Source: an uncultured Dehalococcoidia bacterium
GTDB lineage: Bacteria; Chloroflexota; Dehalococcoidia; Lucifugimonadales; Australimonadaceae
Assembly (NCBI GenBank): GCA_958295525.1
Contig: OY282355.1
Location: 1,848,394 to 1,912,393, forward strand
DNA length: 64,000 nucleotides
Direction of reading: 5' to 3'
Position 1 is the first letter of the stretch; each line of letters begins with the position of its first letter. Below the pieces are notes generated by a model. The model was not told the DNA's origin, searched no databases, and saw only the letters and a program-made list of their open reading frames with translations. Positions 41,068-49,866 of this stretch are shown piece by piece. A program made the position numbers and the translations under genes.

Positions 41068-41447
41068 TGGCCTCCGCCTACGTCGATTCGTCCGCGCTGG
41101 TCGCCGTCGCCTTCGGCGAGCCGGGCGGAGCCGCGGTGGGGGAGCGGCTCTATGCGTATTCGGGGCTCGTGTCCTCGAACCTGCTCGAAGCGGAGATGCT
41201 CTCCGCATTCGCCAGAGAGGGACGCGGACTGAATGACGTGTACGTTCCCCGTATCCAATGGATACTGCCGACCCGACCGCTAACGCAGGAGATCGCCGAG
41301 GCGCTCCGCGCCGGATACCTCAGGGGCGCGGACCTGTGGCATCTGGCGACCGCGCTCTACGCCAGGCAGGAGTTGAACGACCTCGCTTTCATCATGCTGG
41401 ACGTCCGTCAGCGGGCAGCGGCTCAAGCGCTCGGCTTCCAAACCTAA
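41067..41447 (+). CDS. vapC: PIN-domain toxin, VapC-like
   Basis: Encodes 126 residues. The PIN-domain acidic residues are in place: Asp7 in YVDSSALV, Glu near 43 in NLLEAEMLSAF, Asp near 90 in RGADLWHLATAL and Asp near 110 in IMLDVRQR. VapC toxins are Mg2+-dependent ribonucleases that often cut tRNA or rRNA. The partner antitoxin is Phd-like rather than VapB-like, a common mixed pairing. Confidence 0.88.
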   Translation: MASAYVDSSALVAVAFGEPGGAAVGERLYAYSGLVSSNLLEAEMLSAFAREGRGLNDVYVPRIQWILPTRPLTQEIAEALRAGYLRGADLWHLATALYARQELNDLAFIMLDVRQRAAAQALGFQT

Positions 41448-41542
41448 TTTGGACAGGGGGCGCGCCATCTGACGGGCGCGTGTTGTAACATTCGCCCTGC
41501 GAGCGAAGCCGCCGCAACGAAAACGAAAAAGGGAGTCCGCAG

Positions 41543-42019
41543 ATGAGAGCCGCAACCAGAGCCGCCTACACCACCTACGCGCTCGCCGCGCTCGCCGTCG
41601 TCACGGCGGCGGTTCTGCTGATGGTTAACGGAGCGGGGCTCCTCGTTGCGGTCGGAGTAGTCGCCGCGCTCGCCGCGCCCGTCGCCGTGATCGCGTTCGG
41701 CGTGTTCACGTTCTTGGCGCAGGGACGCGCGGGGAAGGCGGCTGCGGGAACGCGGAACGCCGTCGGGAGCGCGGCGGCGGCGATCATCGCCGTCAGCGCA
41801 TTCTGGGTCTCCGTCATCGCCGCCGCCGCGATTGGCGTCGCAAGTTTCGTGGCGCGCCTGATCAACCGCGTCACGGACGCGCTTGGCCTCTCGCTGGAGA
41901 TAAGCACGGGCAACGCATCCACCGTCGCGGCGATTGGCGCGGTTTTGGCGGTGATCACCGCCGTCGGCGCCGTCACGTCGGCGGCCGCCGCGCTCGCGGC
42001 GCTCCACGAAGAGCAATAA
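41543..42019 (+). CDS. Hypothetical membrane protein, Ala/Val-rich
   Basis: Encodes 158 residues from an ATG with GGGAG upstream. Four hydrophobic segments are visible, about residues 10-30, 33-57, 78-102 and 124-150; the last precedes a short tail (LHEEQ). No motif is recognised. It starts about 95 bases after the toxin gene and ends 15 bases before the aldo/keto reductase gene, so it may be the first gene of that unit. Confidence 0.7.
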   Translation: MRAATRAAYTTYALAALAVVTAAVLLMVNGAGLLVAVGVVAALAAPVAVIAFGVFTFLAQGRAGKAAAGTRNAVGSAAAAIIAVSAFWVSVIAAAAIGVASFVARLINRVTDALGLSLEISTGNASTVAAIGAVLAVITAVGAVTSAAAALAALHEEQ

Positions 42020-42033
42020 AAGGAGCCGGCGCA

Positions 42034-43047
42034 ATGCTGCACCGCAAGTTTGGCGACACGGACATGGAGATCTCGGAGATCGGATTCGGCTGCGGCAACA
42101 CCGCGGGCCTGATGATCTGGGGAAGCGAGGCCGACCGCGTCCGCGCCGCCGCCCACGCGATGGAGTTGGGGATCAACTACTTCGACACCGCCGCGACCTA
42201 CGGGCAGGGGAAGTCGGAGGAGAACCTCGGCCCGGTGCTCGCGCAACTGCCGGAGCGTCCGCTCGTCGGCTCCAAAGTCGCGCTGCAGGAAGAGGAACTG
42301 GCGGACATTCCGGGGAACATCCGCAAGTCGGTGGAGCGCAGCCTCAGCCGGCTCGGCCTCGACCACCTGGACATCACGCACCTGCACAACCGCGTGACGA
42401 CTCGGCGCGACCCCGGCAAGACGCTCGCCATCGGCGCGCTCCTGGACGTCGAGCAGATGCTGGGCGAGGGCGGCGTTCAGGAGACGTTCGAGGCGCTGCA
42501 GCGCGAGGGCAAGGTGCGGCATTTCGGCTACTGCGCGTTCGGGGGCGACCCGGCGGCCTATCACGAGGTCGCGGAGAAAGGCCGGTTCAAGTCGCTGCTC
42601 GTTTTCTACAACATCCTCAATCCCACGTCCGACCGCGCGGCGCCGCCGGGGTTCGCGCAGCACGACTACGGGCGGATTATGGGCGCGGCGGCGCAGCGCG
42701 GCATCGGCGCCGTGATTCTGCGCGTGCTGGAGGCGGGCGCGCTCTCCGGCAGCGCGACGCCCCACGAGATGAATCGCGGCGGGCCGGGGAACGACCCGGA
42801 GTACGCCCGCAACGCGGAGCGCGCCCGAGCGCTGGAGTTCCTCAAGCGCGACGCGGACGAGACGCTCGCGCAGGTCGCCATCCGCTTCGCGCTGACGAAC
42901 CGGAACGTCTCGACCGTCCTCGTCGGCTTCTCGGAGATGGCGCAGATAGACGAGGCCGTCGCCTGCGTGGGGCGGGAAGGCTTCACGCCCGAGCAATTGG
43001 AGCGGCTGGAGCGGCTGTACGAGACCGACTTCGGCCTCGCGTCCTGA
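42034..43047 (+). CDS. Aldo/keto reductase
   Basis: Encodes 337 residues; AAAGGAG precedes the ATG. The AKR catalytic tetrad is visible: Asp and Tyr in NYFDTAATYGQG near residue 50, Lys in LVGSKVAL near 83, and His in THLHNR near 112. The C-terminal NADPH-binding segment (TVLVGFSEMAQIDEAV) is present. It reduces aldehydes or ketones with NADPH; the substrate is unknown. The next gene, an ornithine-cyclodeaminase-like dehydrogenase, follows after 21 bases. A second AKR is at 56809-57807, not closely similar. Confidence 0.88.
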   Translation: MLHRKFGDTDMEISEIGFGCGNTAGLMIWGSEADRVRAAAHAMELGINYFDTAATYGQGKSEENLGPVLAQLPERPLVGSKVALQEEELADIPGNIRKSVERSLSRLGLDHLDITHLHNRVTTRRDPGKTLAIGALLDVEQMLGEGGVQETFEALQREGKVRHFGYCAFGGDPAAYHEVAEKGRFKSLLVFYNILNPTSDRAAPPGFAQHDYGRIMGAAAQRGIGAVILRVLEAGALSGSATPHEMNRGGPGNDPEYARNAERARALEFLKRDADETLAQVAIRFALTNRNVSTVLVGFSEMAQIDEAVACVGREGFTPEQLERLERLYETDFGLAS

Positions 43048-43068
43048 TCGAACGCAAAGGAGCGCGGA

Positions 43069-44181
43069 ATGCTTTTCATAGACAACGAAACGGTGCAGCG
43101 GACGCTGACCATCGGCGACGCGATAGACGCGCAGGACGCGGCCTTCCGCGGACTGACCGACGGGGGGGCGATCCACCGCCCGCGCATCGATATGTACGTG
43201 CCCACGGGCAGGGACGACGACTACTACCGCTGGGGAACGATGGAGGGCGCGAGCCGCGACTTGGGCGTGTTCGCCATCCGAATGAAGTCCGACGTCGTGT
43301 CGTGGCCGGAGGACGAAAACGGCAACTGGACAGAGGAGAAGCACTGCGTGGAGCCGGGGACGTTCTGCGGGCTGATCTTCCTGTTCAGCACGCGCAACGG
43401 CGAGCCGCTTGCGATCATCAACGACGGCGAACTGCAGCATATGCGGGTCGGCGCGGGCGCGGGGCTCGGCGTCCGCTATATGGCGAGGGAGGACTCCCGC
43501 GTCGTCGGAATGCTCGGCTCCGGGGGCATGGCGCGGACGTACCTCAAAGCCTTCCGCAACGAGCGGCCCATCGAGAAGGTTCGCGTCTACAGCCCCACGA
43601 AGCGCAACCGCGAAGCCTACGCCGCCGAGATGATGGACTTGCTGGACATCGAGGTCGAGCCCGTTGACGACCCCGAGGCTGCGGTGCGCGGCGCGGACAT
43701 CGTGTCCACCTGCACCGACTCGATGCGCCCCGTCTTGCGCGGCGAGTGGCTGGAGCCGGGGATGCACGTCACGAACCTCGGCGGCTACGAGTTCGACGAG
43801 GCCGTGTTCGAGCGGGCGTCCGTAACCGTCCGGCAGGGGATCGCCGGGGCGAAACTCGCGGACGATCCGCGCATTCAGTACGGGCGCGGCCATAGCCCGG
43901 TCGCGTTCGTGGCGGGAACCGAGGATGAGATGAAGCGTCTGCCTGCGTCGGCGCGCCGGATGGAGCAGTTCGGGACGTCCGCGCACCCCACGTTCAACGA
44001 TCTCGTGAACGGCGGCAGGATCGGGAGAGCGTCGAGGGACGACGTCACGCTCTACCTCAACAGCGGAAATCAGGGCTTGCAGTTCGCGGCGGTCGGCAAG
44101 GTCGTCTACGACAAAGCCCTCGAGGGCGGACTCGGCCGCGAGATGCCCACGTCGCTCTTTCTGCAGGACATCCGCGACTAA
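43069..44181 (+). CDS. Ornithine cyclodeaminase/mu-crystallin family protein
   Basis: Encodes 370 residues; AAAGGAG precedes the ATG. The Rossmann motif is VVGMLGSGGMARTYLKAF near residue 145, and the family context GELQHMRVGAGAGLGVRYM lies just before it. The later segment TNLGGYEFDEAVF near 245 corresponds to the strand after the NAD site. The family includes ornithine cyclodeaminase, alanine dehydrogenase, ketimine reductase and siderophore- or opine-making enzymes. The chain is longer than the usual 320-340 residues, with an insert around 85-105 (WPEDENGNWTEEKH). Substrate unknown. Confidence 0.85.
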   Translation: MLFIDNETVQRTLTIGDAIDAQDAAFRGLTDGGAIHRPRIDMYVPTGRDDDYYRWGTMEGASRDLGVFAIRMKSDVVSWPEDENGNWTEEKHCVEPGTFCGLIFLFSTRNGEPLAIINDGELQHMRVGAGAGLGVRYMAREDSRVVGMLGSGGMARTYLKAFRNERPIEKVRVYSPTKRNREAYAAEMMDLLDIEVEPVDDPEAAVRGADIVSTCTDSMRPVLRGEWLEPGMHVTNLGGYEFDEAVFERASVTVRQGIAGAKLADDPRIQYGRGHSPVAFVAGTEDEMKRLPASARRMEQFGTSAHPTFNDLVNGGRIGRASRDDVTLYLNSGNQGLQFAAVGKVVYDKALEGGLGREMPTSLFLQDIRD

Positions 44182-44193
44182 GCGGAGCGGCGT

Positions 44194-45357
44194 TTGGGGA
44201 GCGAGCGCCGGGCGCGGCGGGGAGTCGGGCCAATTAAGACGGAACGGGCAATCGAAACGGATGCGGAGGCGGAAGCCGGCAAGTTGCGGCTCTTGTTCAT
44301 TGGCCCGATGCCGCCGAGCGCGAAGTCGCCGAACGAAGTGATCGGCGGCGCGCGCGTGATGACGGCGCGTCTGGCGGAGGGGCTGCGCGAGCGCGGCTTC
44401 GCCCTGGACGTCGTCAGCACGGCGCGGCCTCGACCAAACCTTTCACGCCGCAAGGCGCGCTGGCACGAACTGATCACCGGCGTCCGCGTGTTCTGCGCGG
44501 CGCTTCGCCGCATGCGCCGCGCAGACGCCGCGCTGCTCAGCATCTCGGCCTATTCCGCGTTCATCGTGGGGCTCATTGTTTGGATTATCGCGGCGGCGCA
44601 TCGCAAACCAATGGGGCTGCGCCTGCTCGGCGGCGCGATGAGCGAGGTCTACTCCAAGTACGGCCCTTTGCGCCGCCGCATCGCGGACAGGACGTTTCTT
44701 GGCCGCGCAACGGTTCTCGTGGAGTCGCGGCGGCTATGCGAAGACTTGGGGAACAGACCGAACGTTCATTGGATGGCGAACTCCCGCGACGTCCGTCCTC
44801 CGTTCGACCGCGCGCCGGAGCGTCCGCGCCGGCTGGCGTTCGTCGGGCAATTGCGGATGGCGAAAGGGCTTGGCGAGGCGCTGGAGGCGTGCAGACCGCT
44901 TCCTGAAGGATGCAGTCTGAGCGTGTACGGCCCCGCGATGACGGACACGGATTTTTCGCTGTTCGAGGGGCATCCGAGCGCGGCTTACGGGGGCGCGCTG
45001 GAGCCGGCGGACGTTCCGCGCGTTCTCGCGGAGCACGACCTGCTGCTGTTTCCCAGTTACTACCGCGGCGAGGGCTATCCGGGCATCATCATCGAGGCGA
45101 TGCAGTGCGGGCTGCCGGTGATCGCCGCGCGGTGGAACACAGTGCCGGAGGTCGTCGAGCATGAGGAGAGCGGTTTGCTGGTCGCGCCCCGCTCAGTCGA
45201 GGAGTTGCGGTCGGCGATCAACCGGCTGATCGAAGACCCTGCGCTCTACCAGCGCCTGCGGGCGGGAGCGGCGAAGCGCGGCGAGTATTTGCGAAGCAAT
45301 CGCTGGCACGGCCTAGCCGCCGACGAGTTGCGGCGCGCCGTCGCCAAGCGGCGCTAG
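44194..45357 (+). CDS. Glycosyltransferase, family 4-like (GT-B)
   Basis: Encodes up to 387 residues. The start given is a TTG with GGAG six bases upstream; other starts are possible because the first 30 residues are not conserved. The GT-B pattern is clear: LRLLFIGPMPPSAKSPNEVIGGARV near residue 30, LAFVGQLRMAKGLGEALEAC near 213, and the EX7E-type region FPSYYRGEGYPGIIIEAMQCGLPVI near 285 that binds the nucleotide-sugar. It probably adds a sugar to an exopolysaccharide, glycolipid or cell-surface glycan. Confidence 0.87.
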   Translation: MGSERRARRGVGPIKTERAIETDAEAEAGKLRLLFIGPMPPSAKSPNEVIGGARVMTARLAEGLRERGFALDVVSTARPRPNLSRRKARWHELITGVRVFCAALRRMRRADAALLSISAYSAFIVGLIVWIIAAAHRKPMGLRLLGGAMSEVYSKYGPLRRRIADRTFLGRATVLVESRRLCEDLGNRPNVHWMANSRDVRPPFDRAPERPRRLAFVGQLRMAKGLGEALEACRPLPEGCSLSVYGPAMTDTDFSLFEGHPSAAYGGALEPADVPRVLAEHDLLLFPSYYRGEGYPGIIIEAMQCGLPVIAARWNTVPEVVEHEESGLLVAPRSVEELRSAINRLIEDPALYQRLRAGAAKRGEYLRSNRWHGLAADELRRAVAKRR

Positions 45358-45382
45358 GCCGGCGAAACACGAGACCCAGTAG

Positions 45383-45553
45383 GTTCCCGCCTGCGCGGGA
45401 ATGACGTGGCCCCGGGGATAACATGGAGACGGGGCTTGCGCCCCCTCCGGCGTTGCGAGACTCTGGATTCCCGCCTACGCGGGAATGACGGTAGTGTGTG
45501 CGGGAATGACGGGCGCAAGCGCTCCATACTCCCGCGTAGGCGGGAATCTCGCC
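45383..45553. repeat. Three dRS3-like palindromes
   Basis: Copies at 45383-45402 (GTTCCCGCCTGCGCGGGAAT), 45467-45486 (ATTCCCGCCTACGCGGGAAT) and a half-degraded one near 45530-45549, in the gap between two convergent glycosyltransferase genes. The 84-bp interval between the first two matches the composite-unit length. Confidence 0.75.
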
Positions 45554-45592
45554 CCCCTGCCCCGCCCTGCCCGTCTACGCGCCCCCGAAGCC

Positions 45593-47530
45593 TCATTCGC
45601 CGACGCCGAGCCGGACGGCCCAGAGGTTGCCTTCTGACGAGAACTGGCCTGTCTCTATCCGCCGGATTTCGTAGTCGGGGAGAGGGCGCTCGGCTATGCA
45701 CTCCCCGCCCTCCAGCGCGCCGAACTCTTCGAAACTGAAACTGAAATTGTCAAAGCCGTTTCGCTTCCGCTCTTCGGGAAGCGCGTTTCCGTTCGCAGGG
45801 AATACGCGGAGGTAAAAGCGCGGTTCGAGGTCGGCGGGTTCGCACGGGCTCTTGCGGTAAACGAGCGCGTTTTCCGTCACGCCGACCTCGAAGAACGACC
45901 ACGGCAAAACGCCAATGCGCTCCACGAGGTAGAGGTCGGAAAACCAATCTTCATACGCGGTTTCGACGCGGATTCGCGGGTCCAACTCTTGCAAGCCGCT
46001 CCAGTTGTACGTCCGCTTATGCGTCGTCAGAACCCACAGCCGGCCGGCGCCGTCTCCCGCCGCTCTCAGCATATCCTGAACGCACCCCTGCAAGGAGACG
46101 CCTGCGTCGCACGCGCCGTAATAATAGTTGTCCGGCTTCCGCTCGTAATGGAACTGCGCGGCGGGGACCGCCGGAGCCTGCACGTAGACGACGTCGCCTT
46201 CCTCCAACCGCTCGTCCAATACGCTAAATAGGGAGTTGATGTCCTCGAATTCCCGGTACGGCATATTGTCTCTGAACGCGATGACTCCCGTCGCAAGGAT
46301 TACGCTTATGGCGAGCGCGAAAGCGGCCCAGCGCGCGTTGGGGCGGAGGTTATCCAGCAGCGACTGCAGGTTTTGCCCCGCCGCCAAATGGACGATAGGG
46401 CCCAAGAACAGCGATTGCCGGATGTAGTCAATCGGATAGACGCGCAGCAACGCCGCTCCTAACGCGACGCCGAGCGCCGCCAGCAAGAGCGTGTTGACGA
46501 TGGGAAAGCGCGTCCTCCGCAGCGGCGGAATCAGCGACGCGGCGAAGGCCGCGACCGCCAAGCCCGCGACGATTGCAGGCATATGATAGCGCAGCAGAAC
46601 CCAGATGCGCCCAACGGCGAATTGCCCTACGCCGATCACGTCGGAATACGCGCCCGCGTAGTGGTACGGCGCCAAGTAGCCGCCTAGCGCGTCTTCGCCT
46701 CCTATCCACTGATAGCGCAGCGTCGCCGCGTAGCTCAGCGCGCAGCCCGCCGCGAAGCAGACGACGGGCAGAGCGAACGCCGCGAGTTCCCTTTTGACGC
46801 TCCCCGTCTGCCGTTCCAATTCGCCCGTTTCGCCCCCGCCGGTTCGCAACCGCCTCGCCTTCTCGATCGCCATCGTCCCCAGCGCCGCCGCCCCGAACAG
46901 AACGAGCCCGTATTGCAACAGAGGAGCAATGAACAGCGCTCCGCACAGCAGCGCGTTCCGTTTGATCATTCCCCGAAATCTGAAGAACGACAAGACGCCA
47001 ATGATGATGAGAACCGCGGCGAAGGCGTCCACGGAATACTCCCTGGCGTCTTGAGCGTGCACCACCGCTTCGGGGGCGGCGGCGGCGAGAAGGGCCGCTA
47101 TGAACGCCGCCCGCCTGTCAATCCCCACGCGAGGCGCCAGCAAGAGCAGCGAGGCGACGGTGAGCGTGCTCGCTATCGCGGGAACCAGGCGAATGCTGAA
47201 CGCCGAACTCTCGACCGCTTGCGCCGCCCAGAGGATCAAGGGATAGAGGGCGGGCGACGAGTTGAAAGCGCGCGTATTCGGAATGACCTCCGCGAGCGCG
47301 CCTCTCGAATTCAAAGCCGCGACGGCCTCGTCGTACCAAACGGAGTTGCCCGCCAAGTCGTTGAAACGGAGCAGCGCGGCTGCGGCGATCAAGACGGCGC
47401 ATGCCGCGTAGTAGACCCTGGAGTCGCGCGCGAGGCCGCTCGCCCATCCTTCGCCTCGGCCAGGACGCGCTCCAACCTCCCGGCGCGCCTTCCGCCGGTC
47501 GGACAATCTCCTGCTCTGCCTAGACCGCAT
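45593..47530 (-). CDS. GT-C membrane glycosyltransferase
   Basis: Encodes 645 residues. After a basic cytoplasmic start come about ten hydrophobic helices up to residue 430, then a soluble C-terminal domain. The first extracytoplasmic loop has NSVWYDEAVAALNS near residue 63, the acidic motif of GT-C enzymes such as ArnT and PMT-like transferases, and AQDAREYSVDAFA near 160 gives the second conserved acidic-aromatic loop. It would use a polyprenyl-phosphate sugar donor on the outer face of the membrane. Acceptor unknown. It converges with the GT-B gene. Confidence 0.82.
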   Translation of the reverse strand: MRSRQSRRLSDRRKARREVGARPGRGEGWASGLARDSRVYYAACAVLIAAAALLRFNDLAGNSVWYDEAVAALNSRGALAEVIPNTRAFNSSPALYPLILWAAQAVESSAFSIRLVPAIASTLTVASLLLLAPRVGIDRRAAFIAALLAAAAPEAVVHAQDAREYSVDAFAAVLIIIGVLSFFRFRGMIKRNALLCGALFIAPLLQYGLVLFGAAALGTMAIEKARRLRTGGGETGELERQTGSVKRELAAFALPVVCFAAGCALSYAATLRYQWIGGEDALGGYLAPYHYAGAYSDVIGVGQFAVGRIWVLLRYHMPAIVAGLAVAAFAASLIPPLRRTRFPIVNTLLLAALGVALGAALLRVYPIDYIRQSLFLGPIVHLAAGQNLQSLLDNLRPNARWAAFALAISVILATGVIAFRDNMPYREFEDINSLFSVLDERLEEGDVVYVQAPAVPAAQFHYERKPDNYYYGACDAGVSLQGCVQDMLRAAGDGAGRLWVLTTHKRTYNWSGLQELDPRIRVETAYEDWFSDLYLVERIGVLPWSFFEVGVTENALVYRKSPCEPADLEPRFYLRVFPANGNALPEERKRNGFDNFSFSFEEFGALEGGECIAERPLPDYEIRRIETGQFSSEGNLWAVRLGVGE

Positions 47531-47553
47531 GCTTCCCTATTCCCCGCCGCCGC

Positions 47554-48021
47554 TCAGGCCAGCGGCTTCCCGTACCAGACGAGGAACGCGAGGTCGTCCC
47601 AGCCGGGCAGCGGCGGGATGCGGACGTAGCCCATACGTTCGTAGAGGCGGACGGCGCGCTCCAAGCGGACTCTGGTGTTGAGCACGATGCGGCTGAACCC
47701 GCGCTCGGCGGCGAGGCGCTCGGCGCGGCGCGTCAGTTCGGGCGCGACGCCGGAGCCGCGCTCGTCCGGCTCGAGGTACATCCGCTTGAGTTCGGCGGTG
47801 GAATCGTCGAGTCGCTGGATGCCGCCGCAGCCGACGGGCCGCCCGCCGCGCCGCGCGAGGAGCAACTCCATCGGATTCTCCCGCGCGGCCTCGCGCTCCC
47901 GCACCCGCGCGATCTCCTCCGGCGAGTAGAGCGACGTCACTTCGCCGGTCATCGCTGCGATGAGGCGGGCGGCGTCGGGATGCTCCGCCGAGACGCGCTC
48001 AAACGTGACGCCGTCAAGCAT
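47554..48021 (-). CDS. GNAT family N-acetyltransferase
   Basis: Encodes 155 residues. The acetyl-CoA loop DERGSGVAPELTRRAERLA near residue 86 follows the strand STAELKRMYLEP, and the C-terminal LERAVRLYERMGYVRIPP is the usual family ending. It overlaps the stop of its paralog (48014-48520) by eight bases, and the two share the same order of motifs (GCGGIQ/ACGGVR, AELKRMY/GELKRIY), so the pair arose by tandem duplication. The substrate is unknown. Confidence 0.85.
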   Translation of the reverse strand: MLDGVTFERVSAEHPDAARLIAAMTGEVTSLYSPEEIARVREREAARENPMELLLARRGGRPVGCGGIQRLDDSTAELKRMYLEPDERGSGVAPELTRRAERLAAERGFSRIVLNTRVRLERAVRLYERMGYVRIPPLPGWDDLAFLVWYGKPLA

Positions 48022-48520
48022 AGGCCGCGTCCTTGCGCCGCTCCGACGGGGCGGGCAGGCGCTTCTCGTAGCAGATAGCCCACTGCTTGCCGGCGTGCTC
48101 GCCGTAAGGCGGGATAGGCGTGTAGCCGAGCGATTCGTAGAAACTGACGGCGCGGTTCAGGCGGTCGCCGGTCTCCAGCACGACGCGCGACAGCCCGCGC
48201 TCCGCGGCCGCGCGCTCCAACGCGCTCACGAGCGACCGCGCGACGCCGGAGCCGCGCTCCTCGGGCTTGGCGTAGATGCGCTTCAACTCGCCGGTCGCGC
48301 CGTCGCCGAGGAAGCGCACGCCGCCGCACGCCGCCGGGGCGCCGCGCCGCCTGGCGAGGAGGAACACGCCGTTGAAGGCGGCGCGCTCTTCGGGCGGGAG
48401 CGCGCCCGTGCCGGTGGTTCCCTCGTAGACTGCGTTCACCTCGTCGTCCAGCATCGCCATCAGCGCCTCCGCGTCGGGGTCGCTGGGCGAGACAGGCTCT
48501 ATTGCGACGTCGTCTTCCAT
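48014..48520 (-). CDS. GNAT family N-acetyltransferase, paralog
   Basis: Encodes 168 residues. Core motifs are GELKRIYAKPEERGSGVARSL near residue 88 with the acetyl-CoA loop, and LNRAVSFYESLGYTPIPPY near the C-terminus. AGAGGAG lies upstream of the ATG. The sequence is recognisably related to the downstream gene, so these are tandem copies; the acceptor is unknown. A hairpin just upstream separates the pair from the bicupin gene. Confidence 0.85.
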   Translation of the reverse strand: MEDDVAIEPVSPSDPDAEALMAMLDDEVNAVYEGTTGTGALPPEERAAFNGVFLLARRRGAPAACGGVRFLGDGATGELKRIYAKPEERGSGVARSLVSALERAAAERGLSRVVLETGDRLNRAVSFYESLGYTPIPPYGEHAGKQWAICYEKRLPAPSERRKDAAYA

Positions 48521-48543
48521 TCGCTCTTTCTCCTCTAGCGTAA

Positions 48544-48571
48544 GAGAGGGGCCGGCGCCCCGACCCCTCTC
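48544..48571 (-). terminator. Hairpin terminator after the second bicupin
   Basis: GAGAGGGG (48544-48551) pairs with CCCCTCTC (48564-48571). It follows the bicupin stop on the minus strand. Confidence 0.5.
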
Positions 48572-48601
48572 TCTCGGTTCCGATGCGGGCCTGCCTGCCG
48601 G

Positions 48602-49729
48602 CTAGTCTTTCTCGTTCTCGAACCGGAAGTTGGGGTTGCTGTAGCATTCCGGGGGCATTTCGCTGCGGAGCCCCCGCTTGGCGAGTTCGGACTCGAACCG
48701 CTCCCTGATTTCGGGGGCTTCCTGGTGGTACTCGTACTGGTCGCCGGAGCGGTCGACTTTCTCGCCCATAAAGCCGGTGAACTGGGGCAGCGGATGGAAG
48801 GCGAGGTAGCGCCCGGGCTGATCGCCGACGTTGAAGTGCTGGTGGAACCAGCGGTTCGGCGGAACGAAGATGCTGCCCTCTTGCCAAGGGATGAACACCT
48901 TTTCCTGGCCTTCCGGCCACATAACGGAGAAGCCCTCGCCCGCGGGAATGACGATGACGTAGGCGGGGCCGTGCCGGTGGCCTTTCTTGTAGGTCTTGGC
49001 GGGGAAGACGGACATATGGGCGGTGAGTTCGGAGCCGGGGTACTGGACGAAGACGGTCGTTCCGCCGGCGCCGCGCCCTTTGAACGGAACGAGCCTGTCC
49101 CACGCGCGCATATCGGGGAAGAAGTTGCCGACCCAGTACTGGCGCACCATCCCGCGCCCGGAGGGGTCGTCGTCCACGACGACGGCGTCGGAGTAGAACT
49201 CGTCGGAGGAGCGCAATTCCTCTTGCGGCTGGAGGGGCGTGTTGAAGAAGATGCTCGCGTCCTTCGCGGCGGACATTGCGATGGGCATATTGTTGTAATG
49301 GAGGAGGCGCGCGGGCTGGCCGCCGGACATGCTGGCGTACTCCACCCAGTAGTTGCCGGGGATGCGGAACATCGCGTGGTCGGTCCACTCGAAGGAATGC
49401 TTCTCGCCGCCGTCCTGCCAGACGGTGGCGACGCCGCGCCCGCTGAGGACGTAGACGACGTCCTCGAGCGTCATCTTGTAGGGGGGGACGGAGCCGCCGG
49501 CGGGCACCTCGGTGATGCGCGCCTCCGAGACGCCTTCCTGCCCCGCGAGTTGGAGGAACGCCGCGTTGCAGCCGCGCTCCTTCCAGTAGCCAAGTTCGAG
49601 CGCGCGCCCGTCCTCGATGTAGTAGTCGCGGTAGACCGGAATGCCCTGCGCCTCCATCCACTGGTCGTAGAACTGGGGCTTGCGGATGTAGGTTTGCTGG
49701 GCCTGCGGGGGCGCGGCGGCGGTTGTCAT
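48602..49729 (-). CDS. Bicupin protein, putative oxygenase-like metalloprotein (copy 2)
   Basis: Encodes 375 residues from an ATG with GAGGAG upstream; a short upstream in-frame extension has no such signal. It has the same two-cupin layout and length as the gene at 4735-5862. The second barrel keeps [20 protein letters not shown] near 255 and [20 protein letters not shown] near 305, nearly the same as in copy 1, while the first barrel is more diverged and lacks the matching HQH. So the C-terminal barrel is the likely metal site. Reaction unknown. Confidence 0.76.
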   Translation of the reverse strand: MTTAAAPPQAQQTYIRKPQFYDQWMEAQGIPVYRDYYIEDGRALELGYWKERGCNAAFLQLAGQEGVSEARITEVPAGGSVPPYKMTLEDVVYVLSGRGVATVWQDGGEKHSFEWTDHAMFRIPGNYWVEYASMSGGQPARLLHYNNMPIAMSAAKDASIFFNTPLQPQEELRSSDEFYSDAVVVDDDPSGRGMVRQYWVGNFFPDMRAWDRLVPFKGRGAGGTTVFVQYPGSELTAHMSVFPAKTYKKGHRHGPAYVIVIPAGEGFSVMWPEGQEKVFIPWQEGSIFVPPNRWFHQHFNVGDQPGRYLAFHPLPQFTGFMGEKVDRSGDQYEYHQEAPEIRERFESELAKRGLRSEMPPECYSNPNFRFENEKD

Positions 49730-49866
49730 CGTCTCGTTCTCCTCTTCTCGCAACGCTTCCCGCATACTCTACGGGAGCGGAATGGAACGCGCAAGGGGCG
49801 GGAGGTAGGAAGGTGGGCAACGATGCGCTGCGTGCTAAACTCTCGCCCAGCAGAAAGGGGCAAGGG

